Of a stretch of DNA of 14,502 nucleotides, positions 1 to 7,226 are shown piece after piece. Origin of the DNA: an uncultured Clostridia bacterium (lineage in GTDB: Bacteria; Bacillota; Clostridia; Christensenellales; Aristaeellaceae); assembly GCA_944363005.1 (NCBI GenBank), contig CALVTV010000069.1, positions 1 to 14,502 on the forward strand. The letters run 5' to 3'. Numbering within the stretch: the stretch's first letter is position 1; every line of letters begins with the position of its first letter. A program made the translations under genes and the position numbers. The notes under the pieces were generated by a model. That model saw nothing but the letters and a program-made list of their open reading frames with translations, searched no databases and was not told the DNA's origin.

Positions 1-757
1 CGCGTCCATGCAGTCCATGGTTGAAGAGTCCCGCTGGTGGGAGATCGCCGAGAAGGAAGGCTTCATCGTGATCTTCCCGCAGGGCTATGTCCGCGACATG
101 CCTGAGCGTGGCAACGTGCCCTGCGCCATGTGGGTGGGCGGCGCGTTTGCCATCGAAGGCGTTGACCCGAACGTGGACGTCGATTGCCTGAACGCGATCC
201 TCGACAAGACCGAGGCCGAATACAACGTGGACAAGACCCGCATCTACGTGACCGGCCACTCCAACGGCTCCATGATGACCCTGACCCTGGGCTCGGCCAA
301 CCCCGAGCGCTTCGCGGCCATCGCGCCGATCGCGGGCTTCTCCGGTATCAACTTCACCACCGATACCCTGCTCCCGACCTGGATCCTCTACGGCGAGTAC
401 GAGACGGCGATGTCCAACCTGGTCGAAGGCGGCAGCACCGTTTCCACCCTGCAGGCGCTCAACGCCCAGAACGGCGTGAACGAGACGACGCTCGAGAAGA
501 GCGAGCAGTACGACGGCCAGTGGCAGACCGGCACCTTCTCCAACGCGGACGGCGTGCCGATGGTCAAGTTCACGAATGTCCTGCGCACTTCCCACATCTA
601 CATGCCGGAAGAGCCGCAGCAGATCTGGTATGAGTTCTTCAGCAAGTACAGCCGCGGCGAAGACGGCACGCTCTATTACGAGGGCGAACCGGTGTCCGCC
701 GGCGAGTACGCGGCCGACACCACCTGGTATGCGCCCGCGGAAACCGAGAACAAGTAA
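1..757 (+). CDS. Secreted LpqC/PHB-depolymerase-like esterase, C-terminal part (5' truncated)
   Basis: The reading frame is open from base 2 (first complete codon) to the TAA at 755-757, so 251 residues of the C-terminal catalytic domain are visible. The true start lies outside the window. The nucleophile elbow reads TGHSNGS, with the serine codon at 260-262. A candidate catalytic histidine sits in RTSHIYMPEE (codon 593-595), just before the IWYEFF helix, as in the LpqC/feruloyl-esterase/PHB-depolymerase family of alpha/beta hydrolases. The usual Asp after the sixth strand is not evident: the stretch reads LYGEYETAM, so the acid may be Glu or lie elsewhere. By analogy with the paralogue starting at 12993, the full protein is probably about 600 residues, with a signal peptide and an N-terminal degenerate hydrolase domain. 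Substrate is unknown; an acyl or feruloyl ester on plant polysaccharide is possible. Codon use is highly biased toward C/G-ending codons, like the flavoprotein gene. A strong hairpin follows 11 bp after the stop. Confidence 0.85.
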   Translation, partial: ASMQSMVEESRWWEIAEKEGFIVIFPQGYVRDMPERGNVPCAMWVGGAFAIEGVDPNVDVDCLNAILDKTEAEYNVDKTRIYVTGHSNGSMMTLTLGSANPERFAAIAPIAGFSGINFTTDTLLPTWILYGEYETAMSNLVEGGSTVSTLQALNAQNGVNETTLEKSEQYDGQWQTGTFSNADGVPMVKFTNVLRTSHIYMPEEPQQIWYEFFSKYSRGEDGTLYYEGEPVSAGEYAADTTWYAPAETENK

Positions 758-768
758 TTGAATACCAC

Positions 769-799
769 AAGGCCCCGGGAGGAAACTCCCGGGGCCTTT
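769..799 (+). terminator. Rho-independent terminator of the left-end esterase gene
   Basis: A 13-bp perfect stem (arms 769-781 and 786-798, core GGCCCCGGGAG) with a GAAA tetraloop ends in TTT, directly downstream of the esterase stop. The identical 30-bp hairpin occurs again at 967-996. Confidence 0.85.
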
Positions 800-966
800 G
801 TATGTTGCCGCCTGCACCGTCCTTTCCCGAAGGGGGCGAACCTTGCCCGGCGAAGCGTCGCCAATCGCAAGGAGCGCCGGAAGCGGCGCGACGATTCGAG
901 TTTCCCGGTTCAGACCCCTTCTTCGCCTCGCGCTTATCGCTCGCTGAGAATAATATGAGGCAGCTC
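800..966. other. Structured non-coding spacer between convergent genes
   Basis: These 167 bp separate two identical terminator hairpins. The spacer holds a short hairpin, GCGCCG-GAAG-CGGCGC (874-889), overlapped by an arm pair CGTCGC/GCGACG (856-861 with 888-893). Short arginine-rich open frames here have no ribosome binding site and look like by-products of composition. I see no credible gene. It resembles a dispersed intergenic element, but no other copy is visible in this window. Confidence 0.45.
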
Positions 967-996
967 AAGGCCCCGGGAGGAAACTCCCGGGGCCTT
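967..996 (-). terminator. Terminator hairpin downstream of the dipeptidase gene
   Basis: The hairpin has 13-bp perfect arms (967-979 and 984-996) around a 4-base loop and is identical in all 30 bases to the hairpin at 769-798. It lies 8 bp beyond the stop of the minus-strand dipeptidase. The U-tract on the minus side is only TT, so termination may be modest. The stem is symmetrical and could also stop read-through from the left. Confidence 0.65.
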
Positions 997-1004
997 GCAT
1001 CCCC

Positions 1005-1613
1005 TCACTCGATGGGGAAGTCGAAGTACGTGTCCGGATACGGCTCCTCGCGCAAACCGTAATGCCACCATTCCTCGCTGTAGGCCGCAAACCCGGCCTG
1101 CTCCATGCCCGCGCGCAAGAGGCTGCGGTTTGCCCGCGCCTTCGGGGAAAGGCCCGGCGCATCGTGCGCGGAAACCTTGGAAAACCAGTCGAATTCGCCG
1201 CCCATCTCAAGCGGGTGGCCAAGCGCGTCAACGAGCGTCAGATCGACAGCGGAGCCGCGCGAATGAGCGGACCGTTTGGCGATGTACCCGCGCGCAAAGA
1301 GCGCCGTTTTGTCAAGATCCGGATAGAATTCCGCCTTGCCGAGCGTATCCCCGGCATCCTGCGCCCAGCGCACGAAGTGATCCACGGCGCGCTGAGGGCG
1401 GTAGGCGTCGTAGATCAGCAGGCGCAGGCCCTGCCGGGCAAAGCAATGAGCGGCTTCCCGCAAGGAGGAAGCCGCTTTAAGCGTGAGCACCGCGCGCGAA
1501 GCGCCGTATCCGTCGGCCGGACGCCCCATGAAGTTGTGCGTCCCGGCATAGCGGATATCCGTTAGCACATCGGGAATGACCGCCCGCACGTCGGTAAAGC
1601 CCACAGGCAACAT
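1005..1613 (-). CDS. D-alanyl-D-alanine dipeptidase, VanX/DdpX family (peptidase M15D)
   Basis: The protein has 202 residues, the same length as classical VanX. The zinc site is clear: SAHSRGSAVD supplies His117 and Asp124, and EWWHY supplies Glu181 (catalytic base) and His184. Arg72 in YDAYRPQ matches the conserved transition-state arginine. The family hydrolyses D-Ala-D-Ala to D-alanine. No signal peptide is seen, so a cytoplasmic role such as recycling of wall-derived dipeptide is likely. The start lies 2 bp after the stop of the upstream hydrolase gene, with no clear Shine-Dalgarno before it, so translation is probably coupled. No vanH, vanA or vanRS partner is nearby, so this gene gives no evidence for glycopeptide resistance. 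Confidence 0.93.
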   Translation of the reverse strand: MLPVGFTDVRAVIPDVLTDIRYAGTHNFMGRPADGYGASRAVLTLKAASSLREAAHCFARQGLRLLIYDAYRPQRAVDHFVRWAQDAGDTLGKAEFYPDLDKTALFARGYIAKRSAHSRGSAVDLTLVDALGHPLEMGGEFDWFSKVSAHDAPGLSPKARANRSLLRAGMEQAGFAAYSEEWWHYGLREEPYPDTYFDFPIE

Positions 1614-1615
1614 GT

Positions 1616-2770
1616 TTACAGGTGCTTGTCGAAGTAGTCGAGCATCAGCTCAAACTCTTCGGGCAGATAGTCGTGTTCCAGGCCCTCGTAATAGTGGAAC
1701 TCCAGGTTGTCGATAGCGTCGTAGAGCGCGTAGACCTCTTCCATCTTCTCCTGAATGTAGCGCACGCCCTCCACCGGGCTGCCGATGTCCTGATCGCCCA
1801 TCAGCTGCATGTAGGGACGGGGCGCGATCAGGCTGACCACGGTCTCCGTGTCGAACTTGGCCAACATGCCCGGCACCCAGTTGAAGAACGCATGCCACTT
1901 GATGTTGCCGGTCTTGATGAAGTCCTGCATGCGCGTCAGGCAGGCCACGCTGACCGTCGCCTTCACGCGCTCATCCAGCGCGGTGAGCCAGTTGGCGCGC
2001 GTGCCGCCCATGCTCATGCCCGTCACGCCGATGCGCTCCGGGTCGATCTCCTCGCGCGTGCTCAGGTAATCCAGGGCGATCTGGTCGTCGCGGATGATCA
2101 TGCCCATGTAGGAGATGCCCTGAACGGTCCAGTACTTGTAAAGCGAAGCCTCTTCCGCCAGGCCGGTTTCCTTTTCCTCCGTACCCGGCACGTAGCCCGG
2201 GCCCATGCCGCTGCGCGTGGTGAACGCATAGGCGTCGATGACCATCACGACATAGCCGCGCTCGATGAATTCATCCAGCAGCGGATGGCCCTCGTCGGCC
2301 AGCGGCCAGGAGAAGAGCAGCTCGTTCTGGCCCGTCTCAAACTCGTCGCCGTGGTAGTGCAGGTAGAGGATCGCGGGCGCCTTTTCCGTCAGATCCTTGG
2401 GGATGTAGATGGAACCGGGGATACGGTCGCCGTAGCCGTTGTCCAGATAGAACTTTTCAAAGGTCAGAATGGGCGTCTCGCCCGTCATGTACGTCTCACA
2501 GGTCACCGTCTCCGGGCGCTCCGGGATGTTGCCCAGCGTCTCAACGACCATGTCGCGGATCTGCGGACGTTCGCTCTCCCACTCCTCCAATGTGTCCGGC
2601 ACGACGAGTTCCGGCGTATCCACCAACCGCTCGCTCCAGTCGATGGCCACCACGTTGGGGTCCGGTTCGCCCAGCGGGATATCCTCGGTGCTCTCATAGA
2701 ACTGCGCCGTCGCGGCCGCCGGCACCAGCGCCAACACGAGCGCGGCCGCGGCAAGCTTTTGGAACTTCAT
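1616..2770 (-). CDS. Secreted alpha/beta hydrolase (dienelactone hydrolase/acetyl-esterase-like)
   Basis: The 384-residue protein starts with a Sec signal peptide: MKFQK, a hydrophobic Ala/Leu-rich stretch to about residue 20, and a likely cleavage after ATA at 22. The mature part has an alpha/beta hydrolase fold: oxyanion-region HYHG at 138-141, nucleophile elbow GMSMGG with Ser253, acid in MGDQD (Asp326 or Asp328), and His366 in GLEHDYLP. It resembles the large DLH/acetyl-xylan-esterase group of secreted hydrolases; ester or peptide substrates cannot be told apart from sequence. It is the first gene of a two-gene unit with the VanX-like dipeptidase. A consensus promoter at 2856-2885 and an AAGGAG site 9 nt before the ATG support this start. 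Confidence 0.85.
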   Translation of the reverse strand: MKFQKLAAAALVLALVPAAATAQFYESTEDIPLGEPDPNVVAIDWSERLVDTPELVVPDTLEEWESERPQIRDMVVETLGNIPERPETVTCETYMTGETPILTFEKFYLDNGYGDRIPGSIYIPKDLTEKAPAILYLHYHGDEFETGQNELLFSWPLADEGHPLLDEFIERGYVVMVIDAYAFTTRSGMGPGYVPGTEEKETGLAEEASLYKYWTVQGISYMGMIIRDDQIALDYLSTREEIDPERIGVTGMSMGGTRANWLTALDERVKATVSVACLTRMQDFIKTGNIKWHAFFNWVPGMLAKFDTETVVSLIAPRPYMQLMGDQDIGSPVEGVRYIQEKMEEVYALYDAIDNLEFHYYEGLEHDYLPEEFELMLDYFDKHL

Positions 2771-2779
2771 ACGTTTTTT

Positions 2780-2785
2780 CTCCTT
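2780..2785 (-). promoter_or_regulatory. Ribosome binding site of the secreted hydrolase
   Basis: On the minus strand AAGGAG lies 9 nt before the ATG at 2770, inside an A-rich leader. It fixes the start choice. Confidence 0.8.
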
Positions 2786-2855
2786 TTCCTCTTTGTCCTT
2801 GATACGGGGGTAACGGGATCTTCGGCCCTCCTTTCCTTTACAAATTTCTGATCCA

Positions 2856-2885
2856 ATTATACCCGTTACCGAAACAAACTGTCAA
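2856..2885 (-). promoter_or_regulatory. Sigma-A promoter of the hydrolase-dipeptidase operon
   Basis: On the minus strand both hexamers match consensus exactly: TTGACA (2880-2885), an 18-bp spacer, and TATAAT (2856-2861). The DNA upstream of the -35 (about 2886-2960) is almost pure A/T and could act as an UP element. The predicted leader is about 80 nt. Confidence 0.85.
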
Positions 2886-3144
2886 TGAACAATATCATAA
2901 AATCAGAATATTTATTTGATGTTTTTACTATAATTTATTTTAATATTTATAATAAATTTCCTAAAAACATGTGGGCTTTCAGCAAGGTCATTGTCCGCCG
3001 GAATTCAGGTTTTTCTTGCCCGTTTTGGCTTTTTGTCAGCCGTTTTCTTAGGCCAGCTTGAGACCCTGCCCTTCCCCTCTTTCCATAAAAGAGGCCCCGG
3101 AATTGCCAAAAATTTCCATCCCCAAACCAGGCCAACGCACAACA
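2886..3144. other. Non-coding gap: AT-rich block and low-information spacer
   Basis: Bases 2886-2960 are a very AT-rich upstream region of the promoter at 2856-2885. Bases 2961-3144 are mixed-composition sequence without a supported gene, ribosome binding site or strong hairpin. Short open frames here lack start signals. Confidence 0.5.
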
Positions 3145-3170
3145 AGCGGAGGGCGCTTTCTCCCTCCGCT
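3145..3170 (-). terminator. Probable terminator hairpin after the deacetylase gene
   Basis: A 9-bp perfect stem, AGCGGAGGG (3145-3153) with CCCTCCGCT (3162-3170), around an 8-base loop. On the minus strand it is followed by the weakly U-rich TGTTGTG. It lies about 50 bp past the deacetylase stop. Confidence 0.55.
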
Positions 3171-3220
3171 CGATGGTTTTCACAGGCTTTTGGCCCAGGC
3201 CATTGCGCGTGAAAGCCGCG

Positions 3221-4072
3221 TTACATGGCCCGCTCCATAAAGAGCAGCACATCCTCCGTGCTCATCTTGCCCGAACGGTTGAGCCGCCCGAGCAGGTAGA
3301 GGCTTTCCGGCGAACGGGTGATGACGTTGACGTGCTCCTCGCTGGTCATGGTGACCTGAACCCCCTGCGCGCGCAGCACCTGTTCGGCCAACGGCTCCAG
3401 CCGTCCGTAGGGATAGGCAAACGCGGGCAAAAGCGTCACCTGCGCGGTCTGCGCAAGCGCGTGCATGTGCTGTACGTCCTCCACGAGCATCTGCGTGTAG
3501 GCCGCGTCGCTCTCGCAGGAGAGCCGGGTCACGCCCGGACGGCACTTGTACACGTGCAGGCCGGAGGAGTGGCTTTGCAGTTCCACCAGGCCGGAGGCCG
3601 CCACTTCGCGCAGCATATCCCAGCTCATGAATTCCCCGGTATCCTCCGCATACGCCTGGGCAGCCTGCGCCTGCCGGCCGATGACCGACACGACGGCGGG
3701 CACGTCCTTCGCTTGCAGCAGCGGGAACACCCGGGTATAAAAGCTGCGGTATCCGTCGTCAAAGACGATCAGCACGGGGTTTTGCGGCAATTTCCCCTGG
3801 GCCTGCGCGTACTGCATCACCGCCGTAAGCGTGACCGGCGTGAAGCCCCGGGCGAGAAGCGCGTCAATGTCCGCGGCCAGCTGTTCAAGCGTCACGGTAT
3901 AATCGTCAACGAAGGCCGGGTTGTCGCAGACATCGTGGTACATGAGCACCGGCAGATAAACGCCCTCCTCGGCGGCGGCATCCTGTGTGCATACGGACAC
4001 GACCACCAGCACGGCCACAACCACCAGCAATATAAAACCATAGAGCAACATGCCCTTGAATCCGTTGTTCAT
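3221..4072 (-). CDS. Polysaccharide deacetylase, CE4 family, PgaB/IcaB-like
   Basis: The protein has 283 residues, with one N-terminal membrane segment (about 9-27) followed by an extracytoplasmic NodB-type deacetylase domain. CE4 motif 1 is VFDDGYRSF (Asp105, Asp106), motif 2 is QSHSSGLH (His168 and His173, five residues apart), and motif 3 is AFAYPYGR (217-224). The i/i+5 histidine spacing is that of the PgaB-type poly-N-acetylglucosamine deacetylases rather than the i/i+4 peptidoglycan deacetylases. The N-terminal PVLMYHDV motif also fits that group. The upstream gene is a PgaC/IcaA-like synthase, 22 bp away, so partial de-N-acetylation of an exported GlcNAc polymer is the likely job. A GGAAAGGAG site lies in the gap before the ATG. 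Confidence 0.88.
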   Translation of the reverse strand: MNNGFKGMLLYGFILLVVVAVLVVVSVCTQDAAAEEGVYLPVLMYHDVCDNPAFVDDYTVTLEQLAADIDALLARGFTPVTLTAVMQYAQAQGKLPQNPVLIVFDDGYRSFYTRVFPLLQAKDVPAVVSVIGRQAQAAQAYAEDTGEFMSWDMLREVAASGLVELQSHSSGLHVYKCRPGVTRLSCESDAAYTQMLVEDVQHMHALAQTAQVTLLPAFAYPYGRLEPLAEQVLRAQGVQVTMTSEEHVNVITRSPESLYLLGRLNRSGKMSTEDVLLFMERAM

Positions 4073-4081
4073 CGATCAAAA

Positions 4082-4090
4082 CTCCTTTCC
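4082..4090 (-). promoter_or_regulatory. Ribosome binding site of the deacetylase
   Basis: GGAAAGGAG on the minus strand, 9 nt before the ATG, lies in the 22-bp gap after the glycosyltransferase stop. This supports a shared transcript. Confidence 0.75.
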
Positions 4091-4094
4091 GTCC

Positions 4095-5369
4095 CTACTT
4101 CCAGGCGAGGCGGCGCCGGGTCAGCGCCTGGGCATACCCGCGCAGAGAGCAGAGGGACTGCACCGGTTGAAACACGACGAGAAAACACACAAGCCCCCAG
4201 GCGCTGTTGCGCACGCGGAGGGTGGGGATGCGGGTTTGAAACCGGTAAACGCTGTACATGCCCATCCCCACAAGCGGCAATGTCAGCAGCGTCATGAGGC
4301 CCACCAGCCAGGGCATGCCCATCAGCGCGAGCACCACCCCCACCAGAAACCCGCCGGTATACGCGAGATCCAGATAGACGATCGAGAGGTTGAGCGCTTC
4401 AAAATAGCCGCCAAAAACGCCCGGCTGCTGCCAGGGCTTGACGGCGCGCAGACCCTCGAACATGCCGCGCGCCCAGCGAATCCGCTGGCGGGAGAGGTCG
4501 CCCAATGTCGCGGGCACCTCGGTATAACCGATGGCCTGCGGCGCATACAGCGAGGCATCCCCCCGCGCCAGGAGGCGATAGGTGAGCACGATGTCCTCGC
4601 CCGCGCCCTGTGTCCAGCCGCCGGTTTCGCGCACGGCCTGCGTGCGGTACGCGCTGAATGCGCCCTGCGCCACAAGCGTTGCGCCATAGCTGCCCTGATA
4701 GCGCTTGATGGCGGCAATGCTGATGAGATAGTCGTAAATCTGCATCTTCTGTACCCAGTTGTCCGCCCGCGCCACGAGCAGATTGCCCGCCACACAAGCC
4801 GCCCCGCTGGAGAGCAGGCGATGCATGATGGCGCAAATCGCGGTCTCCTGAAGCCGCGTATCCGCGTCCACGGTCACAAAATAGCGCGTCTGAATCCGGG
4901 CAAGCCCGGCGTTGAGCGCGTATGCCTTGCCGGGGATCGGGCAGCGCAGCAGGCGGACGGTGCGCCCCGGCCTTTGCAGATGCACGATGGCCTGGGCGAT
5001 TTCCTCGCGGGTTGTGTCGCGGGAGCCGTTGTCCACGCAGAGCACGTCGATCGTGCCCGCGTAGCGCTGGGAGGTGATCGACTGGATCGTGCGATAGATA
5101 TGCCCTGCCTCGTTGCGGGCGCAGATGAGCACCGTCACGGGTTCGCGGACGGCGGGATCGACCATGCCAAAGTGCGTATGCATCAGATTGGAGAGGAACA
5201 TGGCGCTCATCAGATAGCCCGGCAGCAACGCAATACCGGCAATGACCCCGAGCGCATAGATGGGCGGAAGCGCGCCGGAGGCGTCGCGTATCCACGACGC
5301 GCTCCATATGGTGGAAAACAGCATCCAGGCCAGTGCGCCTGTGATGCTCAGGAAAAAGCGTCTTTTCAC
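4095..5369 (-). CDS. Membrane glycosyltransferase family 2, PgaC/IcaA-like polysaccharide synthase
   Basis: The protein has 424 residues, with two N-terminal membrane segments (about 6-24 and 36-58), a cytosolic GT2 domain (about 75-300) and C-terminal membrane segments (about 325-375 and 388-403). Processive-synthase motifs are in order: CARNE (83-87), VDNGS (112-116), VDAD (167-170), GAGEDI (255-260) and QRIRW (295-299). This arrangement is typical of poly-beta-1,6-GlcNAc, hyaluronan or cellulose-type synthases. The downstream CE4 deacetylase makes an amino-sugar polymer most likely. Translation starts at GTG (5367-5369), supported by GGGAGG 7 nt upstream. No IcaD or IcaC partner is present nearby, so the system is minimal or scattered. 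Confidence 0.87.
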   Translation of the reverse strand: MKRRFFLSITGALAWMLFSTIWSASWIRDASGALPPIYALGVIAGIALLPGYLMSAMFLSNLMHTHFGMVDPAVREPVTVLICARNEAGHIYRTIQSITSQRYAGTIDVLCVDNGSRDTTREEIAQAIVHLQRPGRTVRLLRCPIPGKAYALNAGLARIQTRYFVTVDADTRLQETAICAIMHRLLSSGAACVAGNLLVARADNWVQKMQIYDYLISIAAIKRYQGSYGATLVAQGAFSAYRTQAVRETGGWTQGAGEDIVLTYRLLARGDASLYAPQAIGYTEVPATLGDLSRQRIRWARGMFEGLRAVKPWQQPGVFGGYFEALNLSIVYLDLAYTGGFLVGVVLALMGMPWLVGLMTLLTLPLVGMGMYSVYRFQTRIPTLRVRNSAWGLVCFLVVFQPVQSLCSLRGYAQALTRRRLAWK

Positions 5370-5376
5370 AGCAATA

Positions 5377-5382
5377 CCTCCC
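5377..5382 (-). promoter_or_regulatory. Ribosome binding site deciding a GTG start
   Basis: GGGAGG on the minus strand lies 7 nt upstream of GTG at 5367-5369. There is no ATG at the start of this frame with comparable support, so GTG is the likely initiator of the glycosyltransferase. Confidence 0.75.
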
Positions 5383-5422
5383 GAGCCATTCTATGGCGGG
5401 GCGGCGCGGGGTGTTCGGACGC

Positions 5423-5451
5423 TTGCCGTGCCCGGTGTTTTCTGCTACAAT
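5423..5451 (+). promoter_or_regulatory. Promoter of the MATE transporter gene
   Basis: TTGCCG (5423-5428), a 17-bp spacer, and TACAAT (5446-5451). The leader then holds a small CCCGC/GCGGG stem (5462-5466 with 5475-5479) and a GGAGGA site (5494-5499) 8 nt before the ATG. Confidence 0.65.
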
Positions 5452-5507
5452 AGGGACGGTTCCCGCCTTACAACGCGGGTTCACAGCAACAACGGAGGAA
5501 AAACGCC

Positions 5508-6884
5508 ATGCAGCGCAAGCGCCTGAGCGGAAAATTTACCATGCTGCCGGTCATTGTCAGCCTGGCCTGGCCGACGATGCTGGAGCAGCTGATGCAAACC
5601 GCCGTGCAATATATCGACACGGCCATGGTCGGCACGTTGGGCACGAGCGCCACGGCGGCCGTCGGCGCCACGAGCACCGTCAACTGGCTGGTCAATAGCT
5701 CGATTTCGGCGCTGAGCATCGGCTTTTTGGCGTTCATCGCGCGGGCGCTGGGCGCCGGCGATGCGCGCGCAGCCAAACGCGCCGCCATGCAGGCCGTGTT
5801 GGCCGTGCTGGTCACGGGCACAGGCTTTACCGCGCTGACGCTCTCGCTCAGCGGCGTCATTCCGGCGCTCATGCAGGTGGACGCCGCCCTGCGCCCGCTG
5901 GCCTCCACCTACTTTTTCATACTCTACGTGCCGATGCTCCCGCGCGCGGCGAGCATCATATTCGGCACGGTGCTGCGCGCGGCAGGCGATACCCGCACGC
6001 CGATGAAGACCGGCGTGCTCGTCAATCTGATCAATGTCGTGCTGAATTTTCTGCTGATCTATCCCTCGCGTACCGTCGGCGCCTTTGTCGTGCCCGGCGC
6101 GGGGCTGGGCGTGGTGGGCGCGGCCGTAGCCAGCGCCGTAGCCTATGCGGTGGGCGGTTTGGTGATCTCCTGGCGGCTGTGGCGTCATCCGCAGGTGTCG
6201 CCCCGTGGTGAGCGCCTTCGCCCCGACCGCGCCATTTTGCGCCCGTGCCTGCGCATCGCGCTGCCCAATATGCTCCAGCGCTTCGGCACGTCGCTGGGAT
6301 ACGTGGCCTTCGCTTCCATGATCAACTCGCTGGGCGAGGTCGCCACGGCGGCGCACACCATCGCCAATACGGTTGAATCCGCGTTCTATATCCCCGGTTA
6401 CGGCATGCAGACCGCCGCGGCGACGCTGGCGGGCAACGCCTACGGCGCCAACGACGCCCGGCGAATGAAGAACCTGTCCGCGATGCTCATTCCCCTGGAA
6501 GTGGGCCTGATGGTCGTGTCCGGCTCCTGCCTGTTTGCGTTCGCGCCGGCGCTGATGCGCCTGTTTTCCTCGAGCGCCGAGGTCGTCGCGCTGGGCGCCA
6601 CGGTGCTGCGAATGGTCGCCGTTTCCGAACCTTTCTACGGGTTTTCGATCATCATGGAGGGCATGATGCAGGGCGTTGGGCGCACGCGCGAACCGTTCCT
6701 GTTCAATTTGGCCGGGATGTGGCTGGTGCGCATTGCGGGCACGGCGCTTTGTACGCAGGCGCTCTCCGGCGGCCTGGTGTCGGCCTGGGGCTGTATGATT
6801 GCGCATAATCTGTTGCTCTTCGTGCTCTTTCTCTTCTGCTATCTGCGCGGAACGTGGAATCCCCTGCGTGATGGCCGCACCTGA
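5508..6884 (+). CDS. MATE-family multidrug/metabolite efflux transporter
   Basis: The 458-residue protein is hydrophobic throughout, with about 12 membrane spans, the usual size for the family. MATE hallmarks are visible: an N-terminal SLAWPTMLEQL helix, YIDTAMVGTLG, RAAGDTRTPM between helices 4 and 5, NVVLNFLLIYP, and GVVGAAVASAVAY. The second half repeats the pattern (PNMLQRFGTSLGY, GMMQGVGRTREPF). MATE proteins export cationic drugs or metabolites against a Na+ or H+ gradient; the substrate here is unknown. The gene is divergent from the exopolysaccharide pair with its own promoter and appears monocistronic. Translation is supported by GGAGGA 8 nt before the ATG. Confidence 0.92.
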   Translation: MQRKRLSGKFTMLPVIVSLAWPTMLEQLMQTAVQYIDTAMVGTLGTSATAAVGATSTVNWLVNSSISALSIGFLAFIARALGAGDARAAKRAAMQAVLAVLVTGTGFTALTLSLSGVIPALMQVDAALRPLASTYFFILYVPMLPRAASIIFGTVLRAAGDTRTPMKTGVLVNLINVVLNFLLIYPSRTVGAFVVPGAGLGVVGAAVASAVAYAVGGLVISWRLWRHPQVSPRGERLRPDRAILRPCLRIALPNMLQRFGTSLGYVAFASMINSLGEVATAAHTIANTVESAFYIPGYGMQTAAATLAGNAYGANDARRMKNLSAMLIPLEVGLMVVSGSCLFAFAPALMRLFSSSAEVVALGATVLRMVAVSEPFYGFSIIMEGMMQGVGRTREPFLFNLAGMWLVRIAGTALCTQALSGGLVSAWGCMIAHNLLLFVLFLFCYLRGTWNPLRDGRT

Positions 6885-6896
6885 TCACTTCCTTTA

Positions 6897-6968
6897 AACC
6901 GCCGCGAAGCGAGGATGGGGAGTCCGAGGGGCGAAGTCCCTCGGGCAGGGTTTGGGGCAGCCGCCCCA
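6897..6968. repeat. Intergenic hairpin module, left (direct) copy
   Basis: The module begins with the 16-bp sequence AACCGCCGCGAAGCGA. It continues with hairpin CCGAGGG/CCCTCGG (6924-6930 with 6938-6944), then GCAGGGTTTGGG, then hairpin TGGGGC/GCCCCA (6953-6958 with 6963-6968). An inverted, diverged copy lies at 7227-7291. The hairpins may also attenuate read-through from the MATE gene. Confidence 0.65.
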
Positions 6969-6976
6969 TCGTCTCC

Positions 6977-6993
6977 TGGCCGCGAAGCGGCCA
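6977..6993. repeat. Short perfect hairpin
   Basis: TGGCCGC-GAA-GCGGCCA, a 7-bp stem in the non-coding region, followed by A-rich rather than T-rich sequence. It is not a terminator on the plus strand. Confidence 0.5.
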
Positions 6994-7074
6994 AAGAAAT
7001 GCAGTCAGGGAGCGCAGCGTCACCTGACGGGTCATACAAGAAAAGCCGCAATCGGAAATCGCGAAACTGCATAG

Positions 7075-7115
7075 AAACCCTCCTGTCCAAAGGTTGCGGA
7101 CAGGAGGGTTTTGTT
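7075..7115 (+). terminator. Strong terminator-like hairpin in non-coding region
   Basis: A 14-bp perfect stem (7075-7088 with 7098-7111) with a 9-base loop ends in TTTTGTTG. It is 190 bp past the MATE stop, so it either ends that transcript or belongs to a small RNA. The octamer GCAATCGG lies on both sides (7048-7055 and 7126-7133). Confidence 0.7.
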
Positions 7116-7150
7116 GTATGCGGTTGCAATCGGCATTTGCGCTCAAACCC

Positions 7151-7207
7151 GTCTCAATCGTAGGATGCTGCGCATCCTGCTCTGAGACTACACTTTTTGT
7201 TTTTTTT
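7151..7207 (+). terminator. Second terminator-like hairpin with long T tract
   Basis: The outer arms are GTCTCA (7151-7156) and TGAGAC (7183-7188). The inner stem is AGGATGC (7162-7168) with GCATCCT (7172-7178). A T-rich run follows (7193-7207). Two plus-strand terminators about 75 bp apart without a gene between them suggest a short transcript. Confidence 0.6.
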
Positions 7208-7226
7208 CGCGATTAGGGGCTACCCT

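Noticed and set aside
758..968. Small arginine-rich protein genes in the gap after the left-end esterase
   Set aside because: No ribosome binding site, unusual composition, and overlap with terminator hairpins.
1005..1613. A vancomycin resistance cluster based on the VanX-like gene
   Set aside because: No vanH, vanA/B ligase or vanRS gene is adjacent. VanX/DdpX homologues are common outside resistance clusters.
5384..5400. A promoter for the glycosyltransferase gene (TAGAAT on the minus strand near 5390)
   Set aside because: It is almost on top of the ribosome binding site and no -35 is recognisable, so support is too weak.
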